From contig NC_009142.1 of the NCBI RefSeq assembly GCF_000062885.1, forward strand, positions 6,561,584 to 6,625,583: DNA of 64,000 bases, written 5' to 3'. Positions 18,557 through 27,615 of this stretch are shown here, one piece after another. A model generated the notes under the pieces. That model ran no database searches. It was not told the DNA's origin and worked only from the letters and a program-made list of their open reading frames with translations. The translations under genes and the position numbers were made by a program. This DNA comes from Saccharopolyspora erythraea NRRL 2338. Lineage in GTDB: Bacteria; Actinomycetota; Actinomycetes; Mycobacteriales; Pseudonocardiaceae. The number at the start of each line of letters is the position of its first letter. Positions within the stretch are counted from its first letter, which is position 1.

Positions 18557-18601
18557 GGGCCTGTGTCCGGTGCGGCGCAGCCGTCCGGCCGGCCGGGCTG
18601 G

Positions 18602-20107
18602 TCAGCGCCGCATCGTGCCCTCGTCGAGGTAGCGCTGGTGCCACGACAGCGCCTCGGCGAGCAGGTGCGGGGTGTGGCCGCCGAAGGACGACCGCAGCGC
18701 GCGTTCGTGGTAGTCGCGCAGCGCGGGCCGGAAGTCCGGGTGCGCGCACTTGTCGATGACCAGCTCCGCCCGCCTGCGCGGCGAAAGGCCGCGCAGGTCG
18801 GCCAGCCCCTGCTCGGTGACGATGACGTCGACGTCGTGCTCGGTGTGGTCGACGTGCGAGACCATCGGCACGATCGCCGAGATCGCCCCGCCCTTGGCCA
18901 CCGACGGCGTGACGAAGACCGACACGTAGGCGTTGCGGGCGAAGTCGCCGGAACCGCCGATGCCGTTCTGCATCCGGCTGCCCATCAGGTGCGTGGAGTT
19001 GATGTTGCCGTGGATGTCGGCCTCCACGACGCCGTTCATCGCCAGGCAGCCCAGCCGCCGCACGAGTTCGGGGTGGTTGCTGATCTCCTGCGGCCGCAGC
19101 ACGATCCGGTCGCGGTAGGCGGCGGCGTCCCGGTTGAAGCGGTCCACGGCGGCCGGGCTCAGCGAGAACGCGGTGGCCGACGCGGTCAGCAGCTTGCCGG
19201 AGTCGATCAGCTCCAGCATCCCGTCCTGGATCACCTCGGTGTAGGCGGTCAGCCCCTCGAACGGGCCCTCCCGCAGCCCGGCGAGGACGGCGTTGGCCAC
19301 GTTGCCGACCCCGGACTGCAACGGCAGCAGGCTCCGCGGCAGCCGGCCGGCGGCGACCTCCAGGTCGAGGAAGTCCAGCACGTGCCCGGCGATGGCGCGC
19401 GAGACGTCGTCGGGCGGGGTGAAGACCGTGTTGCGGTCGGGCGAGTCGGTCCGCACGACCGCCACGACCTTCTCCGGCGGGCACTCCAGGTACGGCGTGC
19501 CGATGCGGTCGGCCGGGTGCGTCAGCGGGATCGGCCTGCGTCGCGGCGGCAGCGCGGTGCCGTAGTAGATGTCGTGCATGCCCTCGAGGTGCTCGCTCTG
19601 CCACGAGTTGACCTCGAGGATCACCTTGTCGGCGCACTCGATCCAGGTCTTGTTGTTGCCCACCGAGGACGACGGGACCAGGCGGCCGTCCTCGGTGATC
19701 CCGCTGACCTCCACGACCGCGACGTCCAGCTCGCCGAAGAAGCCCTGCCACACCCGCTGCGCGACGTGCGAGAGGTGGATGTCGGTGTAGTCCATCGCAC
19801 CGGAGTTGATCTTCTCGCGGCTGACGGGGTCGGACTGGTAGGGCATCCGCAGGTCGATCCCGTCGGCGGCGGCCAGGACCCCGTCCAGCTCCGGAGCCGT
19901 CGACGCGCCCGTCCACAGGCTCACCTTGGCCGGCTGTCCCGCGGCGGCCTCGGCGGCCAGCCGCTTGGCCAGCGCACCGGGCACCTCCTTGGGATATCCG
20001 GCACCGGTGAATCCGCTCATGCCGATGTTGGCTCCCGGCTCGATCATGGCGGCGGCCTCCTCCGCCTCGACCACCTTGTCCGCCAGAGCCCGGTTCCGGA
20101 TCCGCAT
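18602..20107 (-). CDS. Succinyl-CoA:acetate CoA-transferase / acetyl-CoA hydrolase family
   Basis: 501-residue cytosolic CoA-transferase of the Cat1/AarC type, which moves CoA between succinyl-CoA or another acyl-CoA and acetate. The candidate catalytic glutamate is residue 291 in AYTEVIQDGM, at about the position known in AarC (294). Also seen are NIGMSGFTGAGYPKEVP at the N-terminus, QSGVGNVANAVL, MNGVVEADIHGNINSTH and VIVTEQGLADLRGLSP. ATG 20107 with GGGAGG upstream. It ends 46 bases from rhmD, converging. It may handle acetyl units from sugar-acid breakdown, but that is inference. Confidence 0.9.
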   Translation of the reverse strand: MRIRNRALADKVVEAEEAAAMIEPGANIGMSGFTGAGYPKEVPGALAKRLAAEAAAGQPAKVSLWTGASTAPELDGVLAAADGIDLRMPYQSDPVSREKINSGAMDYTDIHLSHVAQRVWQGFFGELDVAVVEVSGITEDGRLVPSSSVGNNKTWIECADKVILEVNSWQSEHLEGMHDIYYGTALPPRRRPIPLTHPADRIGTPYLECPPEKVVAVVRTDSPDRNTVFTPPDDVSRAIAGHVLDFLDLEVAAGRLPRSLLPLQSGVGNVANAVLAGLREGPFEGLTAYTEVIQDGMLELIDSGKLLTASATAFSLSPAAVDRFNRDAAAYRDRIVLRPQEISNHPELVRRLGCLAMNGVVEADIHGNINSTHLMGSRMQNGIGGSGDFARNAYVSVFVTPSVAKGGAISAIVPMVSHVDHTEHDVDVIVTEQGLADLRGLSPRRRAELVIDKCAHPDFRPALRDYHERALRSSFGGHTPHLLAEALSWHQRYLDEGTMRR

Positions 20108-20665
20108 CGATCCTCCCTTTCACTTCCAGTCCGCACAGCCGAAGGCGCCGGAGTTCGGCTCGAGATGTGACGCGGATCGTAGAAGCGGAACCGAGCGGAA
20201 ATAACTGTGACGCGCACTACGAATCGCGCGGGTCCAGGCGTCGCCCGAGAAGCCGCCGCCGGCCGGCGGAAGTCCGCGCAAGGCCCCGAACTGCGGGAAC
20301 GCCGGCGTCGGACATCGGGGTCGCGGCTCGGGCGAACAAGATCACGAGCCGTGATCCGGGGCACTGCCCGGTTCGCACCGCGACACCGGCGATTGCGCTG
20401 CGAACACCGGCGCACCAGCCGGAACCGTGCTGGAACCCGGTTTGGTCCGACGCCTGGGAACCGGTGGTCGGCCTGGTCAGCGGCCCTTGACCGGCAGCTC
20501 CGCCGAGGGAGCGGCACAAGCCCGGACATCGCAGGACGAACGGCGGCGCACTTGATTCGCCGGGGCATTCACCTAACGTCGGCGAAGCAGCGGCCGGAAA
20601 AACCCGGCCGCGGCGCGGGAGCTCCCTTTTTGCATGCGCTTTCGAGCAGTTCGAGGAAACGGAGC
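20108..20665. other. Intergenic region upstream of methyltransferase gene
   Basis: 558 bases between divergent genes. Apart from the promoter-like pair at 20552-20579 near the methyltransferase, I see no supported gene, repeat or RNA. Open frames here have no good ribosome site or recognisable protein. Confidence 0.5.
20552..20579 (+). promoter_or_regulatory. Putative promoter of glycine/sarcosine methyltransferase
   Basis: TTGATT (20552-20557) and TAACGT (20574-20579) with a 16-base spacer fit a housekeeping-type promoter. The distance to the ATG at 20666 gives a leader of about 80 bases. Confidence 0.5.
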
Positions 20666-21553
20666 ATGAGCCAGAACGTCCGAGTCCGCTCGCGCGGAAC
20701 GCTGAACCCGACCGCCTCCACCGATTCCGTCGACCTGCGGCACCAGGTCTTCGGCGACAACCCGCTGGAAGTCCGCGACACCGGCCATTACACCCACGAG
20801 TACGTCGGCGGCATCGTCGACCGGTGGGACGAGCTGATCGACTGGGACAAGCGCGCCGACGGCGAGGGCCGGTTCTTCATCGAGCAGCTGCGGTCGCGCG
20901 GCGTGCGCACGGTCCTGGACGCCGCGACCGGCACCGGGTTCCACTCGGTCCGGCTGCTCGACGCGGGCTTCGACACCACCAGCGCCGACGGCAGCCCGCA
21001 GATGCTGGCCAGGGCGTTCCGCAACGGCATCGAACACGGCGGGCACGTGCTGCGCACGGTCAACAGCGACTGGCGCTGGCTCACCCGCGACGTGCGGGGC
21101 CCGTTCGACGCGGTCATCTGCCTCGGCAACTCCTTCACGCACCTGTTCTCCGAGCACGACCGGCGCAAGGCGCTGGCGGAGTTCTACGCGCTGCTCAAGC
21201 ACGACGGCGTGCTGATCATCGACCAGCGCAACTACGACGCCATCCTCGACGGCGAGTCCTCCAGCGGCCGCACCTACTACTACTGCGGCGCGCAGGTCTC
21301 GGCCCGTCCCGACCACGTCGACGAGGGGCTGGCGCGCTACAGGTACACCTTCCCCGGCGGTGACGAGTACTTCCTCAACATGTACCCGTTGCGCAGGGAC
21401 TACCTGCGCGGGCTGCTGCGCGACACCGGCTTCCAGCGGATCGACACCTACGGCGACTTCCAGGAGACCTACGCCGACGCCGAGCCGGACTTCTTCGTCC
21501 ACGTCGCGGAGAAGCGCTACCGCGAGGAGTCCGACCTGACCGGCGGCGCCTGA
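20666..21553 (+). CDS. Glycine/sarcosine N-methyltransferase
   Basis: SAM-dependent class I methyltransferase of the halophile GSMT type, which methylates glycine to sarcosine and then dimethylglycine on the way to glycine betaine. The 295 residues match the halophilic enzymes closely: VRDTGHYTHEYVGGIVDRWDELIDWD, SAM loop LDAATGTGFHSVRLLDAGFD, ICLGNSFTHLF, LIIDQRNYDAILDG and YGDFQETYADAEPDFFVHVAEK. A polar N-terminal extension of about 25 residues precedes the core. ATG 20666 with GGAG and GAGGAA upstream. The partner dimethylglycine methyltransferase is not adjacent. Confidence 0.92.
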   Translation: MSQNVRVRSRGTLNPTASTDSVDLRHQVFGDNPLEVRDTGHYTHEYVGGIVDRWDELIDWDKRADGEGRFFIEQLRSRGVRTVLDAATGTGFHSVRLLDAGFDTTSADGSPQMLARAFRNGIEHGGHVLRTVNSDWRWLTRDVRGPFDAVICLGNSFTHLFSEHDRRKALAEFYALLKHDGVLIIDQRNYDAILDGESSSGRTYYYCGAQVSARPDHVDEGLARYRYTFPGGDEYFLNMYPLRRDYLRGLLRDTGFQRIDTYGDFQETYADAEPDFFVHVAEKRYREESDLTGGA

Positions 21554-21586
21554 CGACAGACACCCCGCCATCACGGCGCCGCCACC

Positions 21587-21628
21587 GCCGGTGGGCCGCG
21601 GTTCCACCCCCTGCCGCGGCCCACCGGC
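21587..21628. terminator. Terminator hairpin between methyltransferase and IclR genes
   Basis: Perfect 15-bp stem (21587-21601 with 21614-21628; arm GCCGGTGGGCCGCGG) and a 12-base loop between the two convergent genes. It would also end transcripts coming through ftsI and the IclR gene. Confidence 0.8.
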
Positions 21629-21681
21629 CTCCGCCGTTCCCACCCCGCGCTGGGCGCGATTCGACGCCGGGTCCCGTGTGT

Positions 21682-22467
21682 TCAGGCTCCGCGCGCGGGC
21701 TTGAGCCGCAGGTCCGCCTCGATCCGCGCCGCCGTGGTGACCAGCGGTGGCACCACCTCGTTGCGGACCACCTCCTCCGTGGCCCCGCGGGCGTCGAGCG
21801 AGACGTTGACGGCCGCGACCACCCGGCCGTCGGCGCCCCGGACGGGTGCCGCGACACCGCGCAGCCCCGCCTCCAGCTCGTCGTCGGAGATCACGAACCC
21901 CTGCCTGCGCACCCTCGCCAGCTCGGCCAGCAGACCCTCCCGGGTGGTGATGGTGTGCGGGGTGATCCTGCCGAGCTCCATCGACCGCAGCCGCGCCTCC
22001 AGGTGCTCCGGCGGCATGGCCGCCAGCAGCACCTTGCCCATCGACGTGGCGTGCGCGGGGAAACGGGTGCCCACCGGGATCGACACCGACAGCAGCTTCG
22101 GGCCCGGCACCTGCGCGACGTAGCGGACGTCGTCGCCGTCGAGCACCCCGAGCGCCGTCATCTCCCGCAGCTCGCCGGTGAGCCTGCGCAGGTGCGGCTC
22201 GGCGATCTGCGGCAACGACCGGCTCGACAGGTAGGCGTAGCCGAACTCCAGCACCTGCGGCGTCAGCGCGTACTGCCGCCCGTCGTGGTGGACGTAGCCG
22301 AGGTCGATGAGCGTGAGCAGCAGCCGCCGGGCACCCGCCCGGTCGAGGCCGCTGGCCTCGGCCACCTCCGTCAGCGTCATCTCCGGCCGGTCCGGCGCGA
22401 ACGCCCGCAGCACCGCCAGCGTGCGCTCGGCCGCCCGCACGAAGTGCGCACCACGAACCGCTGCCAC
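21682..22467 (-). CDS. IclR-family transcriptional regulator
   Basis: About 261 residues: N-terminal winged helix (AAERTLAVLRAFAPDRPEMTLTEVAEASGLDRAGARRLLLTLIDLGYV) and C-terminal effector domain with GTRFPAHATSMGKVLLA, GFVISDDELEAGLRGVAAPV and AVNVSLDARG, closest to PcaR/PobR-type IclR proteins. GTG 22467 is chosen because GGGAGG precedes it; TTG 22494 would add nine residues without a ribosome site. It lies directly behind ftsI on the same strand, so may be expressed partly with the division genes. Its target could be the sugar-acid block to its left. Confidence 0.9.
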   Translation of the reverse strand: MAAVRGAHFVRAAERTLAVLRAFAPDRPEMTLTEVAEASGLDRAGARRLLLTLIDLGYVHHDGRQYALTPQVLEFGYAYLSSRSLPQIAEPHLRRLTGELREMTALGVLDGDDVRYVAQVPGPKLLSVSIPVGTRFPAHATSMGKVLLAAMPPEHLEARLRSMELGRITPHTITTREGLLAELARVRRQGFVISDDELEAGLRGVAAPVRGADGRVVAAVNVSLDARGATEEVVRNEVVPPLVTTAARIEADLRLKPARGA

Positions 22468-22533
22468 CACGCCTCCCGGTCGACTCTCGGGCAACGCGTC
22501 GATGCTAGTTCGCCGCGACCAGGCCCGGCGCGC

Positions 22534-24375
22534 TCATCTGACCTGGAGCGTCTGCAGCGGAGCGGGCTCCTTCGACAGCGGGATCTGGTAGCGCTGGGTC
22601 AGGAACGAGGCGATGTCGTGGAACAGCGGGGCCGCCGACTTGCCGCGCGCCGGGGCGTCGAGCATCAGCCCGACCACGAACCGCGGGTCGTCGGCCGGAA
22701 CTATCCCGGCGAAGGTGCTCCAGTACTCCGACTGGCTGTAGCAGCCGCAGGACTGGTCGATCTTCTGCGCGGTGCCCGTCTTGCCCGCTATCTGGTAGCC
22801 CTCCACCGCCGCCTCCGGCGCGGTGCCGCGCTGCTGCGGGGCGTCCTGCACGACCGAGCGCAGCATGTCCTTGACCGTGTGCGCGGTCTCCGGGCTGACC
22901 ACCCGCACCGGCTCCGGCGCTGGACGCGGCACGCGCGTGCCGTCCGGGCGGATCTCGGCCGAGATCATCCTCGGCGGCACGCGGACCCCGTCGTTGGCGA
23001 TCGCCTGGTACATCCCTGCCATCTGCAGCACCGTCATCGAAAGGCCCTGCCCGATCGGCAGGTTGCCGAACGTGCTGCCGGACCACTGGTTGCGCGGCGG
23101 CACCAGGCCAGGGCTCTCACCGGGCAGCTCGACGCCGGTCTTGCGGCCGACGCCGAACTTCTGCACCAGCTCGCTGAAGCGGTCCTCGCCCAGCCTCTGC
23201 GCCATCATCAGCGTGCCGACGTTGGAGGACTTGCCGAGCACGCCGGTGAAGGTCAGCGGCAGCACCCCGTGCGGCCAGGCGTCGCCTATGACCGCGTCGG
23301 CCACCTTGATGCTGCCGGGCACCTGCAGCACGTCCTGCGGCTTGACCAGGCCGTGCTCGATCGCGCCCGCAGCGGTGATCACCTTGTTCACCGAGCCGGG
23401 TTCGAACGGCGTGGTCACCGCCGGGTTCGACACGCCCTGCGGCGACCACGTCGACGGGTCGCTGGCCGGGTCGAAGGTCTTGTCGTTGGCCAGCGCGTAG
23501 ACCTCACCCGTCTTGGCGTCCAGCACGACCGCGCTGCCGCCCTTGGCCCCGGCCTCGGTGACGTAGCGGGACAGCTCGCGCTGGACCATGAACTGCAGGT
23601 CCGAGTCGATGGTCAGCGCCACGTCCGAGCCGGGTGTCGGCGGCTCCAGCTCGCGCTCGGTGCCGGGGATGACCAGGTCGCTGCCCATCGCGGTGTCGGC
23701 GACCTTGACCCCGTCGCGGCCGGCGAGCGTGGTGTTCAGCGAGTTCTCCAGGCCGAGCAGGCCCCGCACCTTGCCGTCGTCCATCGACCAGCGGGCGGCG
23801 CCGATGATGTTGGCGGCCACGTCGTCGGCGGGGTACTCGCGCACCGCTCGGTGCTCTGCGCCGATCTCGGGGAACTCCTCGGTGATCGCCCGCGCGGTCG
23901 CCACGTCGACCAGCGGACCGAAGTACCTGAACTTCACCGGCATCGACAGGACGTCGTAGACCTCCTGCTCCGGCAGCCGGTCACCGACCTTGGCGTGGAT
24001 GAACCGGGCGATCTCGCGCTTGTACTGCTCGGCGGTGGGCTTGCCCGGGTCCTTGGCGTGCGCCTCGTCCTTGGTCCTGGTGAGGTCGCTGGGGTTGGCG
24101 TAGAGCTGCTTGGCCTCGCTGTTGAAGGCCAGCACGTTGCCGCTGCGGTCGAGGAAGGTCCCCCGCTCGGCGGGGGCGTTGTCCCTGGTGATCCGCTGCC
24201 GCTCCGACTTCTCCGACAACGCGTTGGCCTGGAAGCCCTGCACCCACACCAGCCTGCCCGCGGTCAGCACCAGCGCGATGACCAGCAGGATCCTGCCCAC
24301 CACCAGCCGCCGGTCGCTGCCTGCGACGTCGGTGCGGGCCGTGCGGCGGGTGCGCCGCGCCGCCCTGCGGACCAT
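22534..24375 (-). CDS. ftsI: Septal peptidoglycan transpeptidase FtsI (PBP3)
   Basis: Class B penicillin-binding protein that crosslinks septal wall with FtsW. 613 residues: Arg-rich cytoplasmic tail, membrane anchor about 25-46, pedestal domain beginning RGTFLDRSGNVLAF, then transpeptidase motifs SVNK (328-331, in FEPGSVNKV), SSN (383-385) and KTGT (532-535). ATG 24375 overlaps the ftsL TGA by one base. Two cysteines at SCGCYS after the KTG motif are notable. In most actinobacteria murE follows directly; here an IclR gene and a 9-kb block intervene. Confidence 0.96.
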   Translation of the reverse strand: MVRRAARRTRRTARTDVAGSDRRLVVGRILLVIALVLTAGRLVWVQGFQANALSEKSERQRITRDNAPAERGTFLDRSGNVLAFNSEAKQLYANPSDLTRTKDEAHAKDPGKPTAEQYKREIARFIHAKVGDRLPEQEVYDVLSMPVKFRYFGPLVDVATARAITEEFPEIGAEHRAVREYPADDVAANIIGAARWSMDDGKVRGLLGLENSLNTTLAGRDGVKVADTAMGSDLVIPGTERELEPPTPGSDVALTIDSDLQFMVQRELSRYVTEAGAKGGSAVVLDAKTGEVYALANDKTFDPASDPSTWSPQGVSNPAVTTPFEPGSVNKVITAAGAIEHGLVKPQDVLQVPGSIKVADAVIGDAWPHGVLPLTFTGVLGKSSNVGTLMMAQRLGEDRFSELVQKFGVGRKTGVELPGESPGLVPPRNQWSGSTFGNLPIGQGLSMTVLQMAGMYQAIANDGVRVPPRMISAEIRPDGTRVPRPAPEPVRVVSPETAHTVKDMLRSVVQDAPQQRGTAPEAAVEGYQIAGKTGTAQKIDQSCGCYSQSEYWSTFAGIVPADDPRFVVGLMLDAPARGKSAAPLFHDIASFLTQRYQIPLSKEPAPLQTLQVR

Positions 24376-25079
24376 CAGCGCCCCTCCACCGCCGGAACCA
24401 GCGCGGCCTGCTGACGCGGATCGTGCCCGGCCTGCTGCGGCGGGGCCGCCGGCGGCTGCCCGGCCTGCGGCGGGGCGGGCGATGCCTGGACCGGCGGCGG
24501 GGCCGGGGCCTCGGCGGCCTGCGGATCACCGATCACGCTGACCGTGCCGTCCGGGTTCGTCACCAGGTGCGCGGCCTGCGGCGCGGGCACCAGACCCTCG
24601 GCGGCCGCGGCGCGTTGCAGCGCCGGCGTGGAGTTGCGCGCGTTGACGTCGAGCATCAGCCGTTCCTTCTGCTCGTTCAGCGCGGTGAGCTCGGCCTCCC
24701 CCTGCTGGAGCCGGTAGGAGCCGCTGACCGCCGCGATCGACAGCCACAGCGTCGCCACCAGACCGGTCGCCAGCAGCGACATCGACACCACCACCAGCGG
24801 CAGCCGGGAACCGGCGACCCGCTCCGGGAGCATCGCCGCGGGCAGCGCCACCCGGCGCGGACGGCGCTGCTCGGCGGACTGGCGCTGCCTGCTCGGCCGC
24901 CGCTCCGGGGCCTCGCGCAGCGAGCGCTCGCGCCGCGCCTCGCGGCGGGCGTAGGCGCGCTCGGCCGCCGCCGACCGGGTCCGCTTGCCCTTGGCCGGCT
25001 GCTTGGTCTTGGCCGACTGCTCGCGCTCGGTGGTACTGGCCCGCGAAGCGGTCGTCCTGCTCCGTGCCGGTGCTGTCAT
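24375..25079 (-). CDS. ftsL: FtsL-like divisome protein
   Basis: 234-residue bitopic protein. A basic, low-complexity cytoplasmic region (about 1-90) is followed by one membrane helix ([27 protein letters not shown]), a short coiled coil ([25 protein letters not shown]) and a Pro/Gln-rich extracellular tail with [16 protein letters not shown]. It is placed between rsmH and ftsI as FtsL always is. The ATG overlaps the rsmH stop (ATGA at 25079). Sequence conservation is low in this family, so the call rests on topology and position. Confidence 0.88.
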   Translation of the reverse strand: MTAPARSRTTASRASTTEREQSAKTKQPAKGKRTRSAAAERAYARREARRERSLREAPERRPSRQRQSAEQRRPRRVALPAAMLPERVAGSRLPLVVVSMSLLATGLVATLWLSIAAVSGSYRLQQGEAELTALNEQKERLMLDVNARNSTPALQRAAAAEGLVPAPQAAHLVTNPDGTVSVIGDPQAAEAPAPPPVQASPAPPQAGQPPAAPPQQAGHDPRQQAALVPAVEGR

Positions 25080-26068
25080 ACCGCCTCCTTGATCCGCTCC
25101 GCGGCCCGCAGCCGCACCGAAGCGGCCCTCGGGTTGGCCGCCGTCTCCGCATCCGATGCCAGTTCCGCTCCCCTGGTGAGCAGCCGGATCTCCGGGCCGT
25201 GGCCCGGCAGCTCCACCGGCAGGTCCACCGGGGTCTTCGATTTCGCCCGCTCGGCGAAGGCCCGCTTGACCATCCGGTCCTCCAGGGAGTGGTAGGACAT
25301 CACGACCATCCGGCCGCCGACCGCCAGCGAGTCCAGCGCCGCGGGCAGCGCGCGCCCGAGCACCTCCAGCTCGGCGTTGACCTCGATGCGCAACGCCTGG
25401 AAGGTCCGCTTGGCGGGGTGCCCGCCGGTGCGCCTGCTGGCCGCCGGGACCGCGTCGTAGAGCAGTTCGACCAGCCGCCCGCTGCGGTCGAACGGGGCCT
25501 TGGCCCGCTCCCGCACGATCGCCGCGGCGATCCGAGCGGCGAACTTCTCCTCGCCGTACTCGCGCAGCACCCGGGTCAGCTCGCCCGCCGAGTAGGTGTT
25601 GAGCACGTCGGCCGCGGTGCGGGGCGCCCCGGAGTCCATCCGCATGTCCAGCGGAGCGTCGTGGGCGTAGGCGAACCCGCGGTCGGTCTCGTCGAGCTGC
25701 AACGACGAGACGCCGAGGTCGAACAACGCACCGTCCACCTTGGACAGACTGAGCCCGGCCAGCGCCTCGGCCCACTCGTCGTAGACCGCGTGCACCAGGT
25801 GGACCCGGTCGGAGTGGGGCGCCAGCCGTTCGCCGGCCAGCCGCAGCGCGTCCGGGTCGCGGTCGAGCCCGACCAGGGTCAGCTCCGGGTGCGCCGCGAG
25901 CAGCGCCTCGGAGTGCCCACCCATGCCCAGCGTCGCGTCGACGACCACCGCGGGCCCCTTCGACAGCGCCGGGGCGAGCAGCTCGAGAGTTCGTTCCATC
26001 ATGACCGGGACGTGCCGGTCCCGCGCGGAACCGCCGTCCTGCGCACGCCGCTGTTGCTCATCGGCCAT
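25076..26068 (-). CDS. rsmH: 16S rRNA m4C1402 methyltransferase RsmH (MraW)
   Basis: SAM-dependent enzyme that N4-methylates C1402 of 16S rRNA. 330 residues with [33 protein letters not shown] (SAM site), [32 protein letters not shown] and the C-terminal [17 protein letters not shown], all RsmH signatures. It is preceded by a 258-base gap after mraZ with a strong inverted repeat and overlaps ftsL. Confidence 0.96.
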   Translation of the reverse strand: MADEQQRRAQDGGSARDRHVPVMMERTLELLAPALSKGPAVVVDATLGMGGHSEALLAAHPELTLVGLDRDPDALRLAGERLAPHSDRVHLVHAVYDEWAEALAGLSLSKVDGALFDLGVSSLQLDETDRGFAYAHDAPLDMRMDSGAPRTAADVLNTYSAGELTRVLREYGEEKFAARIAAAIVRERAKAPFDRSGRLVELLYDAVPAASRRTGGHPAKRTFQALRIEVNAELEVLGRALPAALDSLAVGGRMVVMSYHSLEDRMVKRAFAERAKSKTPVDLPVELPGHGPEIRLLTRGAELASDAETAANPRAASVRLRAAERIKEAV

Positions 26069-26127
26069 GGCGGTCCCTCCCTCCCGCTAGCCTTGTCCAC
26101 CGCACGACACCCGGGGTGCCCCACGCG

Positions 26128-26148
26128 CGAGCGCGGGGCCCGCGCTCG
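26128..26148. other. Inverted repeat in mraZ-rsmH gap
   Basis: CGAGCGCGGG (26128-26137) and CCCGCGCTCG (26139-26148) are perfect inverted arms around one base, able to form an 8-bp stem with a 5-base loop. It lies in the 258 bases between mraZ and rsmH and could limit read-through from the mraZ promoter. Confidence 0.5.
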
Positions 26149-26326
26149 ACCGCACCGCCGAAGTCCCGTCGTACGAGGTGTTCCCCCAGAGACCGGGTTC
26201 CGTCAGGTCCCCGCCCGCCCGTCGCGTCCTGATGCCGGGGAAGGTGCACCAGGCGTGCGATAGCCGAGCGGACCGAGGCCTCACGACACCCGGTCGCGAG
26301 TACTTCCACGTTCGCCTGCCAACTCC

Positions 26327-26758
26327 CTAGAAGACCCCGGGCAGCACCTCCTCCCGGGCCTGCGCGTAGTCCTCCTCGTGCTCGTCGAGGTAGGTCTGCC
26401 AGCGCTCGGCGTTCCAGATCTCCAGCCTGTTGATCGCGCCGATGACCACGCACTCCTTGGTGAGGCCCGCGTAGCGGCGCAGCTCGGCGGCGATCGAGAT
26501 CCGGCCCTGGCCGTCCGGCTGCTGCTCGTCGGTGCCCGCGAACAGGTAGCGCTGGTAGGCGCGGACGGACTCGTTGGTGAACGGGGCTTCGGCGACCTTC
26601 CTGGCCATCTGCTCGAACTCGGCGCGCGGGAAGACGTAGAGGCAGTGGTCCTGTCCCTTGGTGACCATCAACCCCCCTGCCAGTGCTTCCCGGAACTTCG
26701 CCGGCAACGTCAGCCGCCCCTTGTCGTCGAGCTTGGGGTGGTGGGTACCGAGGAACAT
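26327..26758 (-). CDS. mraZ: Transcriptional regulator MraZ
   Basis: 143-residue nucleoid-associated repressor of the dcw operon made of two AbrB-like swapped-hairpin repeats: [18 protein letters not shown] (near residue 8) and [18 protein letters not shown] (near residue 85). ATG 26758 has GGGGAGG seven bases upstream, which decides it over longer frames. It is the first gene of the dcw cluster. Four GTGG boxes at 27218-27251 are its probable operator, about 465 bases upstream. Confidence 0.95.
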   Translation of the reverse strand: MFLGTHHPKLDDKGRLTLPAKFREALAGGLMVTKGQDHCLYVFPRAEFEQMARKVAEAPFTNESVRAYQRYLFAGTDEQQPDGQGRISIAAELRRYAGLTKECVVIGAINRLEIWNAERWQTYLDEHEEDYAQAREEVLPGVF

Positions 26759-27615
26759 CGGCGGCCACCTCCCCTGGGCCACCGGTGACCGACGGTCCCG
26801 AATCCCCTCGGCCGGGATCGGCGCGCTCACCCACCGGTGACGCGCACGCGGCCACCGGCTCGCGGTACCGCTGCCGCCCGACCGGTCCGGGGACCGGCTC
26901 GCCCCCGGAGGGAGCGGATGACGACGCCGACCTCGTCACCTCGGCGACGCCGGAACCGACCGCTGGACAACGGCGACCGGATGCCCCGACGACCTCCTGC
27001 TGACGACGGTCCTGCGCGGACCACTCGTGCCAACTGCCCGGTGCCCACCGACCTGGAGGGCGACCGCTGCGGCCCTCCCGCCGCGGCACCGACTGCTCCG
27101 CCGCACCGGGCTGCCACAACCCCGACTGCTCTGCCAACTGCCCTACTGCGTTCGCCGCCACTGCCGCCGCCTCGCGGCCTGCTGCTGCGCCCGGCGAAAG
27201 CGGGACCCCCGTTCGCCCCACTGTCAACCACACTACCCCACTTCGCTCCACCGTCAACACGAATCGCACCGGTCCGACACGGAAGCCTGACGTTGTTTGC
27301 GCAGGTAGCGCCGGTGGGGAGCGAGGTGGGGGAAACGGCGCGCCAGACGATGATCACAGCACGCACGGGGCCGCTATGTTCGTCGCCCGCCGCCGACGGG
27401 GCCGCGCCGTGGGGCGTTGTGGGGAGGACCCGCTCACGCCCGGCTACGGAAGGCCACTCCGGTTTGGCACACTGCATGGGCACGCTGACGTAGGGCGAGA
27501 TGATCGAGATGTCGTTCAGGGGTGGCAGCACGAGCCCGGCGTGTGCTCGCCCGACGCCTGTGGGAACCGCACGGCCGCGTCGCCGCGGACACCCGGGAGA
27601 GCACCTGGAGGTTGC
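26759..27615. other. Large divergent region mraZ / moxR
   Basis: 857 bases without a supported gene. The mraZ promoter and MraZ boxes lie near 27218-27257, giving mraZ a leader of about 465 bases. The rest up to moxR (27258-27615) must contain the moxR promoter, but no clear hexamers were found. Reading frames in the leader are Arg/Gly-rich and lack good ribosome sites. Confidence 0.6.
27218..27257 (-). promoter_or_regulatory. mraZ promoter with four MraZ boxes
   Basis: Minus-strand GTGG occurs four times at exactly 10-base intervals (plus-strand CCAC at 27218, 27228, 27238 and 27248). This matches the known MraZ operator architecture of GTGG-type boxes spaced by one helical turn. A core promoter is interwoven: TTGACG (27257-27252), 16-base spacer, TAGTGT (27235-27230). 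A second consensus TTGACA lies between the last two boxes. MraZ bound here should block the promoter. Confidence 0.8.
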
